A stretch of DNA of 53,150 nt from Nocardiopsis alkaliphila YIM 80379 (GTDB lineage: Bacteria > Actinomycetota > Actinomycetes > Streptosporangiales > Streptosporangiaceae). Positions within the stretch are counted from its first letter, which is position 1. Every line of letters begins with the position of its first letter. The notes beneath the pieces are model-generated. The model made no database searches. It saw only the letters and a program-made list of their open reading frames with translations, and was not told the DNA's origin. Made by a program: the position numbers and the translations under genes. Positions 23,940-35,034 of the stretch are shown here, in pieces. The stretch covers positions 1 to 53,150 of the forward strand of contig NZ_ANBD01000088.1 in assembly GCF_000341005.1 (NCBI RefSeq), given 5' to 3'.

Positions 23940-24866
23940 ATGCTCGCCTACCTGGCCCGACGCCTGGGCCTGATCGTCTTCGTCGCGATCGGCGTGTCCA
24001 CACTGCTGTTCGTCCTGGTGCGACTGTCCGGAGACGCCGCGACCCTGTTGGCCCCCGCCGACGCCAGTGACGAGGTCGTCGAGGCCATCCGTGTCAGACA
24101 CGGTCTGGACCAACCCTTGATCGTGCAGTACGTGAACACGATCCTGGCCAACTTCACGCTCGACTTCGGGCAATCGTTCATGTTCGGACTGCCCGCGACC
24201 CAGATGGTGTTCGAGCGGTTGGCCCCGAGTCTGTGGGTCGTGCTACCTCCACTGCTCTTCTCACTGGTGGGCGCGCTGTCCATCGGTGTCTACGCGGCGC
24301 TGCGTCCCTCCCGACTCTCCGGGCGTGCCCTGATGGTCCTGACGTTCCTGTTCGACGGCGTGCCCTATTTCTGGTTGGCGATGCTGCTCGTGCTGGTCTT
24401 CGCGATCAACATGCAGGTACTTCCCGCCACCGGCAACGCCGACTTCTCCGCCCTGGTCATCCCTTGGACCGTGTTGACCATCTACGGGCTGGCGACGCTG
24501 AGCCGACTGACCCGAGGCCAACTACTGGACTCCTTCACCGAGGGGCACGTGGCCACGGCCCGTTCCAAGGGCATTCACCCGGCCCGGGTGCTACTCCTGC
24601 ACGCCTTGCCCACCGCCTTGCCCCCCATCCTCGCGTGGCTGGGCATCCAGTTCTCCTTGATGTTCAGCGCCCTGCTCATCCTCGAACCCCTGATGAACTA
24701 CAACGGATTGGGCGCCCTTCTCGTCGGAAGCGTGTCCAACAGGGATTTCCCGGTGATCCAAGCGAGCGTGTTCAGCCTCGCGGTCCTGATCACCCTGGTG
24801 AACATCCTCATGGACACCATCGTCAGAACGGTCGACCCGCGGCTACGGACGAAGGTGGCACAGTGA
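23940..24866 (+). CDS. Oligopeptide-type ABC transporter permease (DppB-like)
   Basis: 308 residues with AGGA upstream. The N-terminal RRLGLIVFVAIGVSTLLFVLVRLSGD helix and the periplasmic RVRHGLDQPLIVQYVN segment are typical of the DppB/OppB half. About six membrane helices are expected, with the EAA-loop region TEGHVATARSKGIHPARVL around residues 200-218 that docks on the ATPases. Overlaps the next permease gene by GTGA. Confidence 0.93.
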   Translation: MLAYLARRLGLIVFVAIGVSTLLFVLVRLSGDAATLLAPADASDEVVEAIRVRHGLDQPLIVQYVNTILANFTLDFGQSFMFGLPATQMVFERLAPSLWVVLPPLLFSLVGALSIGVYAALRPSRLSGRALMVLTFLFDGVPYFWLAMLLVLVFAINMQVLPATGNADFSALVIPWTVLTIYGLATLSRLTRGQLLDSFTEGHVATARSKGIHPARVLLLHALPTALPPILAWLGIQFSLMFSALLILEPLMNYNGLGALLVGSVSNRDFPVIQASVFSLAVLITLVNILMDTIVRTVDPRLRTKVAQ

Positions 24867-25807
24867 ACGGCGCGAAAACCACACCAGGCTCCACCGGGTC
24901 CCAACAGGCGCCCGCGCCGCGCAGCGCCTCCCGGTCCAGGGAGATCATGGGCCGGGTGTGGGCCTCCCCCACCGGCAAGATCTCCCTCGTGATGATCGCG
25001 GCGTTGGTCCTGATCGCCTGTCTGGCCGATCAACTGGTCACCCACAACCCCACGGCCCAGGTGTTGGGCCAGACCAACCAACCCCCATCCTGGATGGGCG
25101 GCGAGGGCGGTCACCTGCTCGGAAGCGACCCCCTGGGACGCGACGTGTTCAGCCGTATCCTCGTGGGACTGCGGCTGAGCCTGCTCATCGGCTTCCTGAC
25201 CGCCACCGCGACCGCGCTCATCGGTCTGACACTGGGGCTCTTGGCCGGCTACTACGAACGTTTCGTCGGCGGATTCCTCATGCGCGTCGCCGACATCCAG
25301 TTCGCGGTCCCCTTCGCGGCCGTCGGCATCGCCCTGGCCGCGTTCGCCGGTCCCAGCGTCGTCCTGTTGATGGCGGTACTGGCCTTTTGGGGATGGACCA
25401 ACTACGCGCGGACCATCGTGTCCCTGGTCGGGCGGACCAAGCGGCTGGACTTCGTCACCGCGGCCCGCACCACGGGCGCCTCCCCCGTCAGGGTGCTGGT
25501 CCGCCACATCACCCCCAACGTCCTGGGACCGGTGATCATCTTGTGGTCCACGAGTGTGGGAACGCTGATCCTGGTCGAGAGTTCCCTGAGTCTGTTGGGT
25601 CTGGGTGTGCAGCCACCCGGGTTCTCCTTGGGGAGCATGCTCGCCGACGCCCAGAAGACCCTGCGTCTGTCCTGGTGGGCGGCGGTCTTCCCCGGGATGG
25701 GGATCACCCTGGTCGTCATCGCGTTCAACCTGCTAGGCGACGCCTTGCGCGATGCCTTCAACCCGGCGCTCGGCTCCATGAGCGAGCACGACCCGGAACT
25801 GACCTGA
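24863..25807 (+). CDS. Oligopeptide-type ABC transporter permease (DppC-like)
   Basis: 314 residues from a GTG overlapping the upstream stop. HLLGSDPLGRDVFSRILVGLRLSLLIGF is the DppC/OppC hallmark, followed by the EAA loop DFVTAARTTGASPVRVLVRHI and the ESSLSLLGLGVQPPGFSLGSML signature near the C-terminus. A soluble 25-residue N-terminal extension precedes the first helix. Last gene of the operon; terminator at 25857-25889. Confidence 0.94.
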   Translation: MNGAKTTPGSTGSQQAPAPRSASRSREIMGRVWASPTGKISLVMIAALVLIACLADQLVTHNPTAQVLGQTNQPPSWMGGEGGHLLGSDPLGRDVFSRILVGLRLSLLIGFLTATATALIGLTLGLLAGYYERFVGGFLMRVADIQFAVPFAAVGIALAAFAGPSVVLLMAVLAFWGWTNYARTIVSLVGRTKRLDFVTAARTTGASPVRVLVRHITPNVLGPVIILWSTSVGTLILVESSLSLLGLGVQPPGFSLGSMLADAQKTLRLSWWAAVFPGMGITLVVIAFNLLGDALRDAFNPALGSMSEHDPELT

Positions 25808-25856
25808 GGTCCCCCGTCCGTGCCCTCGACCGCGTAGAGGCACCGGCACAACGGTT

Positions 25857-25889
25857 CGGCGGGCCCGATCCCAAGGGTCGGGCCCGCCG
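25857..25889. terminator. Bidirectional terminator between permease and catalase genes
   Basis: Perfect 12-bp inverted repeat, 25857-25868 against 25878-25889, loop 9 nt, in the 101-bp convergent gap. Confidence 0.8.
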
Positions 25890-25908
25890 GAGGAGCCGGC
25901 GCTCCCCA

Positions 25909-28188
<2,280 letters not shown>

Positions 28189-28540
28189 GACTTCCCTTCA
28201 CTGGCGTGGATTCGAGCACGTACCGGCGTTACGCACAGCCATGGGCCACCACGTAGGGTGGGCCGCACGGCCTGCGCTACCCGATGGTCGATCGGTTGAA
28301 TCAGTGGCCCCGAAGATCACGCGAAGCTATACCCGTTCTTTGCGCAGGGTTCCGATCTCGAACAAGAACCCTCTCTCGCGCCGCGTGGAAGGCTTTTTCC
28401 GCTGACTCGCGCCCCGCGCAGGGGACGATCCATCACCGAGGGGGCGCTATCGTCCGGTGAGGCGCACACGCTTTCCATCTCCTTTTTCGCCACCCGGTGA
28501 GGGTCGCGCCACGCCCCGTTCACAGTGAGGAAGAACCGGC
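28189..28540. other. 352-bp divergent intergenic region
   Basis: Lies between the catalase (minus) and AI-2E-type transporter (plus) starts and must hold both promoters. Apart from the GGGTAT hexamer at 28329-28334 (minus) I see no strong palindrome, RNA or coding signal; the short ORFs that cross it lack family resemblance. Confidence 0.5.
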
Positions 28541-29731
28541 TTGCCCACGAGCACCACACCGACCCCGGCCCCGGGCCACGACCGGGGCGGCGGTATGCCG
28601 CGCTGGCTGCCCCGTGCCCTGATGCTGGCCCTGTGGATCATCACGGCCTTCGGCGTCGCCCTGTGGCTGTTCCTCAAGCTGCAGAACCTCATCATGCTGT
28701 TGCTGATCTCCCTGTTCCTGGCCTTGGCACTGGAACCGGCGGTCAACTGGCTCCACCGACACCGTTGGCCGCGCGGTCCCGCCACCGGAGCGGTGATGCT
28801 CGTGGTGCTGACGTCGGCCGTGGTGTTCTTCAGCCTGCTCGGGTCCATGCTGGTGGGTCAGGTCCTGGCCTTCGTCTCCGAGATCCCCGCGATGGTCCGG
28901 GCCGCGCTGGGATGGGTCAACGCCACCTTCGACACCTCCTACTCCCCCACCACGCTGCTCAACGAGATCTCCAGCGTCAGCGGGCTCGTCGAGCAGTACG
29001 CCACGGGCATCGCCAACAACGTCTGGGGCGCCGGGACGACCCTTTTGGTGTTGCTCTTCAACGCGTTGACGATCGCGCTGTTCACCTTCTATCTGTGCGC
29101 TGACGGCCCGCGTTTTCGTCGGGTGATCTGTTCGGTCCTTCCTCCGCGCACCCAGAGCGAGGTTCTGCGGGCCTGGGAGATCGCCGTGGCCAAGACCGGC
29201 GGCTACCTGTACTCCCGTGCTCTTTTGGCGTTGATCTGCGGGGCCGCGCACTACGTGGTGCTGATCCTGTTGGACATCCCCTTCGCGTTCGCGCTGGCGC
29301 TGTGGATCGGGGTGCTCTCCCAGTTCATCCCGACCGTGGGCACCTACATCGGCGGCGCGGTCCCCGTGCTGGTGGCACTGTTGGAGGGCGTGTGGCCGGC
29401 CGTGTGGGTGCTGCTGTTCGTCATCGTCTACCAGCAATTCGAGAACTACCTGTTGCAGCCGCGCATCACCGCCAAGACCCTGGACATGCATCCTGCGGTG
29501 GCCTTCGGTGCGGTGCTGGCGGGCGTGGCCATCCTCGGGGCTCCCGGTGCGCTGCTCGCACTACCGATCGGCGCGAGTCTGCAAGCGTTCCTGGGCGTCT
29601 ACATCCGTCGTTACGAGGTCGCAGAACACCCGTTGCTGTCCGCCGAGCAGAAGCCGGTCGCGGCCCCCGGTGACGTCGAATCCGAAGCAACGGATGAGGC
29701 ACCGCGAGAGGGCGAGAGGCCGAGGTCGTGA
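28541..29731 (+). CDS. AI-2E family transporter (membrane permease)
   Basis: 396 residues from TTG at 28541 preceded by GAGGAAG; ATG at 28595 (MPRWLPRALM) is an alternative. About eight membrane helices. Family features are the paired N-terminal helices (ALMLALWIITAFGVALWLFLKLQ, LIMLLLISLFLALALEPAVNWLHR), the GTYIGGAVPVLVALLEG loop and the later YQQFENYLLQPRITAKTLDMHPAVAFGAVLAG block. Members export small molecules or ions such as AI-2, indole or sodium; the substrate here is not assignable. The short charged tail is cytoplasmic. Confidence 0.9.
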   Translation: MPTSTTPTPAPGHDRGGGMPRWLPRALMLALWIITAFGVALWLFLKLQNLIMLLLISLFLALALEPAVNWLHRHRWPRGPATGAVMLVVLTSAVVFFSLLGSMLVGQVLAFVSEIPAMVRAALGWVNATFDTSYSPTTLLNEISSVSGLVEQYATGIANNVWGAGTTLLVLLFNALTIALFTFYLCADGPRFRRVICSVLPPRTQSEVLRAWEIAVAKTGGYLYSRALLALICGAAHYVVLILLDIPFAFALALWIGVLSQFIPTVGTYIGGAVPVLVALLEGVWPAVWVLLFVIVYQQFENYLLQPRITAKTLDMHPAVAFGAVLAGVAILGAPGALLALPIGASLQAFLGVYIRRYEVAEHPLLSAEQKPVAAPGDVESEATDEAPREGERPRS

Positions 29732-30079
29732 GCGGCCCGCCGGTGTGGTCGGCGGCCCGGGGTCGATGGTGGGCGCGGAACTCGATTCCCCTCAAGGGAC
29801 CCGAACGCGTTCCGGCCGATGAGGAGGGCGTCATCGAGAAGGACCACGCTGGGAGGCCGAAGACCATGACGACCGAGTTCACCGCCCGGCCCTTGACCCA
29901 CTCCTGCTGTGTTGGCGGGATCGAGCCCGACGTCGGCCGTCCGAACGGAGCCGCCGAGGTCCCCTCATCCCATCGCCACCCGGCGCCGGTGAAAATTTCA
30001 CCTTCCCGGGTCTGGCCCCGTCCCCCAAGGGTCCGCCATGGTGTCAGGGTCCGACCTGTCACTCCCCCAAGGAGACACG
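29732..30079. other. 348-bp gap with no supported gene
   Basis: An open frame starts at 29728 on the transporter stop (GTGA), but it continues far into the secreted nuclease gene and has no recognisable domain. No terminator with a convincing stem was found here. Confidence 0.4.
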
Positions 30080-30760
30080 TTGCCCGCGTCCCCCTCTCCC
30101 ACCCCCCGTGTGCCTCGAACGGTGGTCGGCCCCCTGGCCGCCCTCACCGCCACCGTCCTCATCGCCGTCCTGGGATGGGCCACTCCCGCACTCGCCCACC
30201 ACGTCCTGCCACCCGGTATCCCCTCCACCTCGGCCGCCCAGAGCCAATTGAACGGGCTGACCGTCCGCGCCAAGAACAGCGGTTCCGGCTACGACCGAAG
30301 CCTGTTCCCACACTGGGTGGTCGTCTCCAGCCCTTCCTGTGACGCCCGCGAGCACGTCCTGCGTCGCGACGGCCACACGGTCACGGTCGATGGCCAGTGC
30401 CGGGCCACGTCGGGCCGATGGTCCAGCGAGTACGACGGCGTGTGGACCGGCAACGCCTCGGAGTTCGACATCGACCACATGGTGCCGCTCTACGACGCGT
30501 GGCGTTCCGGTGCCAACACCTGGTCCACGACCCAACGTCGCAACTTCGCCAACGATGTCAACGCCCCTCAGTTGTGGGCGGTGACCGCCTCCACCAACCG
30601 TTCCAAGGGCGATCGCGACCCCTCCCAGTGGATGCCACCCCGGACCGCGATCCACTGCGACTACGTCAAGGCCTGGGTCAACGTCAAACACCGTTACGAC
30701 CTGTCGGTGACCAGCGCCGAGAAGTCCTCCATCCAGAACACCATCAACACTCGTTGCTGA
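30080..30760 (+). CDS. Secreted HNH-type nuclease (DUF1524-like)
   Basis: 226 residues from TTG at 30080, preferred because AAGGAG lies upstream; ATG at 30038 adds 14 residues. A signal peptide (LAALTATVLIAVLGWATPALA) ends near residue 40. The nuclease centre is FDIDHMVPLYDAWRSGA, followed by ANDVNAPQLWAVTASTNRSKGDRDPSQWMPP, the pattern of secreted actinobacterial HNH nucleases with the catalytic His of the DH motif and the structural Asn/His further on. Probably degrades extracellular nucleic acid. Confidence 0.88.
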   Translation: MPASPSPTPRVPRTVVGPLAALTATVLIAVLGWATPALAHHVLPPGIPSTSAAQSQLNGLTVRAKNSGSGYDRSLFPHWVVVSSPSCDAREHVLRRDGHTVTVDGQCRATSGRWSSEYDGVWTGNASEFDIDHMVPLYDAWRSGANTWSTTQRRNFANDVNAPQLWAVTASTNRSKGDRDPSQWMPPRTAIHCDYVKAWVNVKHRYDLSVTSAEKSSIQNTINTRC

Positions 30761-30765
30761 TCCTC

Positions 30766-30797
30766 GGTGGCCCGGGGCGGGTACGCCCCGGGCCACC
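30766..30797 (+). terminator. Terminator after the secreted nuclease gene
   Basis: Perfect 14-bp inverted repeat, 30766-30779 against 30784-30797, with a 4-nt loop, six bases past the stop. Confidence 0.85.
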
Positions 30798-30854
30798 GGT
30801 CCACGTCGCCCGATACCGTGGCCACCGCGCACCTTCGAGCGGAAAGGCGGCCCC

Positions 30855-31673
30855 GTGGGGCTTTTCGGCATCAGTGACCTGCACGTGCGATACGAGGCCA
30901 ACCGAGAGTCGATCGAACGGTTACGGCCCGCCTCGGAGGAGGACTGGCTGCTCGTGGCGGGAGACGTCGCCGACACCGTGCACGAGGTCGTCGACACGAT
31001 GCGCCTGTTGGCCTCACGCTTCGCCACCGTGGTGTGGGTTCCTGGCAACCACGACCTATGGACCCTGCCACGGGACCCGGCGCAAGAGCGGGGTGAGGCC
31101 CGCTACCGACTTCTGGTACGAAAGTTGCGCGCACTGGGCGTGCACACCCCCGAGGACCCCTATCCCCTGTGGGAAGGGCCCCAGGGTCCGGTGGTGGTGG
31201 CACCGTTGTTCGTCGGCTACGACCACACCTTCCGACCCGAAGGTGCCCGCACCAAGCAGGAGGCCCTGGCCATCGCCCACGCCAGTGGTGTGGTGTGCAC
31301 CGACGAATACCTACTGCATCCCGACCCGTATCCGAGCCGGGACGCCTGGTGCCGCGCCCGTGTGGAGTACACGCGCGCCCGATTGGACGAGTTGGATCCC
31401 GCGCTGCCCACGGTGTTGGTCAACCACTATCCGCTGCTGCGAGAACCCACGCGTGTGCTACGCCATCCCGAGTTCGCCCAGTGGTGCGGCACCGAGGCGA
31501 CCGCCGACTGGCACGTGCGCTACCGTGCCCGCGCGGTCGTCTACGGTCACCTGCACATTCCTCGGACGATCACCGTCGATGGCGTGCCCCACATCGAGGT
31601 CTCCCTGGGGTACCCCCGCGAGTGGGAACCGCGTCCCGTACCACCACGGATACCGAGCCCGATCCTGCCGTAG
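30855..31673 (+). CDS. Metallophosphoesterase
   Basis: 272 residues from GTG with GGAAAGGCGG upstream. The calcineurin-like metal motifs appear in order: D8-x-H10 (GISDLHVRYE), GD at 36-37 (LLVAGDVAD), GNHD at 64-67 (WVPGNHDLW), VNHYPLLREP and YGHLHIPRT. Two metal ions should be bound. The physiological phosphoester is unknown. Stands alone, with a hairpin on each side. Confidence 0.9.
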   Translation: MGLFGISDLHVRYEANRESIERLRPASEEDWLLVAGDVADTVHEVVDTMRLLASRFATVVWVPGNHDLWTLPRDPAQERGEARYRLLVRKLRALGVHTPEDPYPLWEGPQGPVVVAPLFVGYDHTFRPEGARTKQEALAIAHASGVVCTDEYLLHPDPYPSRDAWCRARVEYTRARLDELDPALPTVLVNHYPLLREPTRVLRHPEFAQWCGTEATADWHVRYRARAVVYGHLHIPRTITVDGVPHIEVSLGYPREWEPRPVPPRIPSPILP

Positions 31674-31742
31674 GGGGCCGACCGTGCCCGCGACGATCGA
31701 TGGGGAGCGGGCCAAGAGAACGTGCCTTGCCCACCTTTGGTT

Positions 31743-31818
31743 CACGTGCGTGTTCGCTGAGCGTGGAACTCATCGCACGTGTTTCCCCTTTCTCCCTGAT
31801 TCTGGTGATTTGTCACCA
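31743..31818. promoter_or_regulatory. Two inverted repeats in a 300-bp gap
   Basis: CACGTGCG (31743-31750) pairs with CGCACGTG (31774-31781), followed by a T/C-rich run. Then TGGTGA (31803-31808), a 4-nt loop and TCACCA (31813-31818) form a second hairpin. The first could terminate the phosphoesterase transcript; the second could be an operator for the small gene at 31974. The gap 31674-31973 holds no gene. Confidence 0.35.
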
Positions 31819-31973
31819 TTGATTCAGCCGGTTTCGAGCCCCCTGATCAAGCAAACGGTGAGAATCGAGGCCCTCACGCCATCGAATGACCACGCTTTGC
31901 CCATTCTCACCCCTACATTGAAGCCCCCTCGGGCAGTGGTCCAACGAACGTCACTCGAGATCGAGGGAGCATC

Positions 31974-32189
31974 ATGATCGCGAAGTTGTCCGAAATGGGC
32001 GTCACCTCCGAGATGGCCTACAGCGCCGGTACCGCGAGCATCGGCCTGGCCTTTGCGAGTTGGCTCCTGTCCAAGAAGAAGGAGAGCGCGGGCATGGACC
32101 GGGCCGACCGGTGGGGCATCTTCGTCGGACAGTGGGCTCCCACCTTCTTCGCCCTGGGCGTCGCCCTGCGGCTGGAGGAGAAGAAGTAA
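31974..32189 (+). CDS. Small two-helix membrane protein
   Basis: 71 residues, ATG with GAGGGAG upstream. A first helix of small and hydrophobic residues (about 14-33, SAGTASIGLAFASWLLS) is followed by a KKKESAGMDRADR loop and a second helix (about 48-64, WGIFVGQWAPTFFALGVAL), ending in LRLEEKK. Both lysine-rich ends favour a cytoplasmic loop or tail. No family recognised. A hairpin at 32202 terminates it. Confidence 0.75.
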   Translation: MIAKLSEMGVTSEMAYSAGTASIGLAFASWLLSKKKESAGMDRADRWGIFVGQWAPTFFALGVALRLEEKK

Positions 32190-32201
32190 CCGCGGTCCCC
32201 G

Positions 32202-32229
32202 GGCCCGGCGAGCACGCTCTCGCCGGGCC
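32202..32229. terminator. Terminator after the small membrane protein gene
   Basis: Perfect 11-bp inverted repeat, 32202-32212 against 32219-32229, loop 6 nt, followed by TTT. Serves the convergent pair 31974 (+) and 32258 (-). Confidence 0.8.
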
Positions 32230-32257
32230 TTTCCGTGTCCGGGGTGAAGCGTTCTTC

Positions 32258-33271
32258 CTACCCCGCCGCACGCAGGTGGGCGATGACGCCGTCGATGTCG
32301 TCGCGCACCAGATCGGGGCGGATGAAGTGACCGCCGCCGGGCTCGTGCGACTCGTGCGGGATGCCGGCGCCGTCCAAAGCCGCACGGAACTCGCGCTGCC
32401 CGGCGAGCACCTGCTCCTCGTTCATCCGATCGAACAGGTCGAACGGATCGGGGCTGTTGCCCGCGACGAGGAAGACGCGCTTGCCGCGATAGCGCTCGAT
32501 GTTCTCCACCGCGTTGTCGGCACTCACCCGGGCCTGGTCCCACGGGGCTCCATAGACCATGCCACCGGCGAGTTCGAAGACCGAGGAGGTGAAGTTCGCC
32601 CAGTGGGTGACCAGACCGAAGTCACGGCGCATACTGGCCGGCCCCGAGTAGGAACTCACCGAGGCGAAGTGGCCGTAGTACTTGGCCGCGTACTTGAGCG
32701 CCCCGAAACCGCCCATCGAAAAGCCCGCCACGGCGCGCCCGGCGAACTCGGCGTGCGTACGGAAGTTCGCGTCGACCCACGGGACGACCTGGTCCATGTG
32801 GAAGGTCTCCCAGTTACGGGGGCCGGCATTGTTGCTGACCGGGTTGCTGTACCAACCGCAGGGTCCGCCGTCGGGCATCACGATGATGATCTGCTTACCC
32901 GCGGAGAGTTCGCGGATTCCGGCGCGGTCCCAGCTGATGAAGTCCGAACCGGGACCGCCTCCGTGGAGCAGGTAGAGGACGGGGTAGGTGCGCCCGTCAT
33001 CGCGGTATCCCTCGGGAACGAGGACGTTGACGCCGGGGTTCCAGCCGATCTCAGGGGTTTCGAAGCGGTAGTACCACATGCGAGGGTCTCCCTCGTCGCT
33101 GTGTACCAGGTTCAATCCGGCGTGACTCGGAGCGGGCGGGCCCTGAGGAGCCGGGGCGGCGTGGGCCGGGGAGGTCGCCGCGAGGAGGCCGCCGGAAGCG
33201 GCAGTCAGGCCGAGGGAGAGACCGCCGACGTTCCGGAGAAGGTCACGCCGGCTCGGGGAGTAGAGGCTCAC
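32258..33271 (-). CDS. Tat-exported esterase (alpha/beta hydrolase, esterase D / antigen 85-like)
   Basis: 337 residues from GTG at 33271, selected because AGGAG lies upstream and the twin-arginine motif then falls at residues 7-14 (SRRDLLRN), followed by a hydrophobic stretch and an AHAAPAP cleavage region. The core matches the putative esterase family: PVLYLLHGGGPGSDFISW, IIIVMPDGG and the nucleophile elbow AGFSMGGFGAL (Ser near residue 169), with a late HxxGGGHFIRPD supplying the catalytic His. Probably hydrolyses an ester outside the cell. Monocistronic. Confidence 0.88.
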   Translation of the reverse strand: MSLYSPSRRDLLRNVGGLSLGLTAASGGLLAATSPAHAAPAPQGPPAPSHAGLNLVHSDEGDPRMWYYRFETPEIGWNPGVNVLVPEGYRDDGRTYPVLYLLHGGGPGSDFISWDRAGIRELSAGKQIIIVMPDGGPCGWYSNPVSNNAGPRNWETFHMDQVVPWVDANFRTHAEFAGRAVAGFSMGGFGALKYAAKYYGHFASVSSYSGPASMRRDFGLVTHWANFTSSVFELAGGMVYGAPWDQARVSADNAVENIERYRGKRVFLVAGNSPDPFDLFDRMNEEQVLAGQREFRAALDGAGIPHESHEPGGGHFIRPDLVRDDIDGVIAHLRAAG

Positions 33272-33451
33272 GTATGTCTCCTGGGGGTGATGGGGGTCGC
33301 TCACCGAAAGGCCGTGCCGTACTCTCGCTCTTGGTCCGGGCCGCGAAGACAGCACGGCGTTCATGGCGAGGAATGGCCACCTCGTCGTGGCCACCGCCTC
33401 AGTGAAACAGGACTCCGCGGCCCACGCACCAGGGGAACGGGTAACAGGTAT

Positions 33452-33490
33452 GTTAATTTTCTTCCCCTTAGGGGAACCAAGTAGTTAATT
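33452..33490. promoter_or_regulatory. AT-rich palindromic regulatory region
   Basis: TTCCCC (33462-33467), 3 bp, GGGGAA (33471-33476) forms a 15-bp palindrome flanked on both sides by GTTAATT repeats (near 33452 and 33484). It is an AT-rich island in the 439-bp divergent gap 33272-33710 between the esterase and DUF4185 genes, so a shared operator is likely. No gene is seen in the gap. Confidence 0.45.
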
Positions 33491-33710
33491 TCCTACGCAT
33501 CGGCACACCCCAGCGCCCTACCCCGAAGTGACATCGAAACCGGTCGGACCCCTCAGGCATCGGACGACGGCACTCGCGCTCCGGCCCGATTCCGCTCCGA
33601 AGCCACCCACCCGGTGGCGGGAGCGCCCTCACCACCGCCCGTGTCGTGTGGTCGACACCGGGCTCTGGGGCCGTCGATCCTGAACCCCGACCCGCCACCT
33701 AGGAGCGACC

Positions 33711-34823
33711 TTGATCGACCCCCACGATCCCCGCCCCCCGCAGACGAACCGGTCCACCTTCCTTCGCACCTGCGCCGGCGCCCTCCTCGGCTCCGGCTTC
33801 CTACTCGGTTCGGCCGCACCGGCCGGAGCCGACGACGCACGATCCCAACGGGCCCTTGAGGTCATCAAGGTCGCCGACCTCACCGGCCCCGGCCTGACCA
33901 CCCGTTTCCGGATGGAGGCCACCGACCTGGGCATCCCGGTTCTCGCCCCCGACGGCCGGATGCTCTTCGTCTTCGGTGACAGCTTCGAAAGCGCCCGGGT
34001 CGGAGGCGGGTGGTGGCGCTCCCCCACCGCCCTGTACTCCACCACCACCGATTTGAACAGCGGGGTGGAGTGGTCGGGCGCCGTGGGTGGCCAGGCCGCC
34101 CATCAGCTGTGGCACTACGACCACGACAACCCGGTGTTCACCACCGTCCTGCCCTCCGACGTGATCACCATCGGCGGCAGCATGTACCTGCACGCCATGG
34201 TCAACAACGGTCTGGGCAACGTGGTCTGGACGGAGATCTGGCGCTCGGACGACTCCGGTGCCACCTGGGTCCACACCGGCGCGAAGTTCGCCCCCGACCT
34301 GCACGGCGGCCTGTTCCAGCTGCTCAGCTGGGCTGAGGGGAACGACGGTTTCGTCTACGTCTATTCCACTTCCTTCACCCGCAGCAGGCCGCTCATCCTG
34401 CACCGGGTGCCTGCCGGGGCCATCGCCGACCCGGCCGCCTACGAACCCTGGGGGTACCGCGACGGCGCCTGGGGGTGGGGCAAGGCGCCCACCCCGATCC
34501 TCGAAGGCGCCTTCGGCGAACTCTGCCTGCGCCCGCTGGACGGAAAGTGGATCCTGACCTGGTTCAACGCAGGCGATTACCGTATCGACGGCATCATCAT
34601 GGACACCCCCACCTCGAACCTGTACACGGCGCATCGCCGGACCCTGATCCACGGCGGGTCCTGGGGTCACGAGGACGACTCCCACGTGGCCCAGCTCTAT
34701 GGCGGCTGCGTCATTCCCGGCTCCACGCTGAACGATCTGCATTTGAGCGTCAGCCAGTGGAACACCGACCATGGTTGGCCCTACCGGGTCATGCAGCACC
34801 GGATTCGAGGGTTCGGCGCCTGA
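33711..34823 (+). CDS. Secreted DUF4185-domain protein
   Basis: 370 residues from TTG with AGGAG upstream. An N-terminal export signal (RSTFLRTCAGALLGSGFLLGSAAPAGADD) precedes a beta-propeller-like domain: ATDLGIPVLAPDGRMLFVFGDSFE, GGSMYLHAMV, WTEIWRSDDSGATWVHTG and WILTWFNAGDYRIDGI. This is the DUF4185 pattern, related to five-bladed glycosidase-like folds; function unknown. Monocistronic; hairpin at 34852. Confidence 0.85.
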   Translation: MIDPHDPRPPQTNRSTFLRTCAGALLGSGFLLGSAAPAGADDARSQRALEVIKVADLTGPGLTTRFRMEATDLGIPVLAPDGRMLFVFGDSFESARVGGGWWRSPTALYSTTTDLNSGVEWSGAVGGQAAHQLWHYDHDNPVFTTVLPSDVITIGGSMYLHAMVNNGLGNVVWTEIWRSDDSGATWVHTGAKFAPDLHGGLFQLLSWAEGNDGFVYVYSTSFTRSRPLILHRVPAGAIADPAAYEPWGYRDGAWGWGKAPTPILEGAFGELCLRPLDGKWILTWFNAGDYRIDGIIMDTPTSNLYTAHRRTLIHGGSWGHEDDSHVAQLYGGCVIPGSTLNDLHLSVSQWNTDHGWPYRVMQHRIRGFGA

Positions 34824-34851
34824 GTACGTCCACGGCGCAAGGGAGATCGCG

Positions 34852-34879
34852 CGGCACCCCGATGGCCCCCGGGGTGCCG
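34852..34879 (+). terminator. Terminator after the DUF4185 gene
   Basis: Perfect 10-bp inverted repeat, 34852-34861 against 34870-34879, loop 8 nt. Confidence 0.7.
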
Positions 34880-35034
34880 TCCCACAACACACGTGGGCGC
34901 CTGCTGGGCTCACCGACCAGCTTTCATTACACTCCGAATCACTATGATCACATTCGGTTCGTGCCATCTCGCTGGTAAGCGCCACTCCGGATGACGAGGA
35001 TCTTCCAAACTTCCACCGGTGAATGGGGACCGTC

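Noticed and set aside
29728-30342. 204-codon open frame after the AI-2E transporter gene
   Set aside because: It begins on a GTGA overlap, but it runs through most of the secreted nuclease N-terminal region in another frame and has no domain; Arg/Pro/His-rich composition is typical of a shadow frame.
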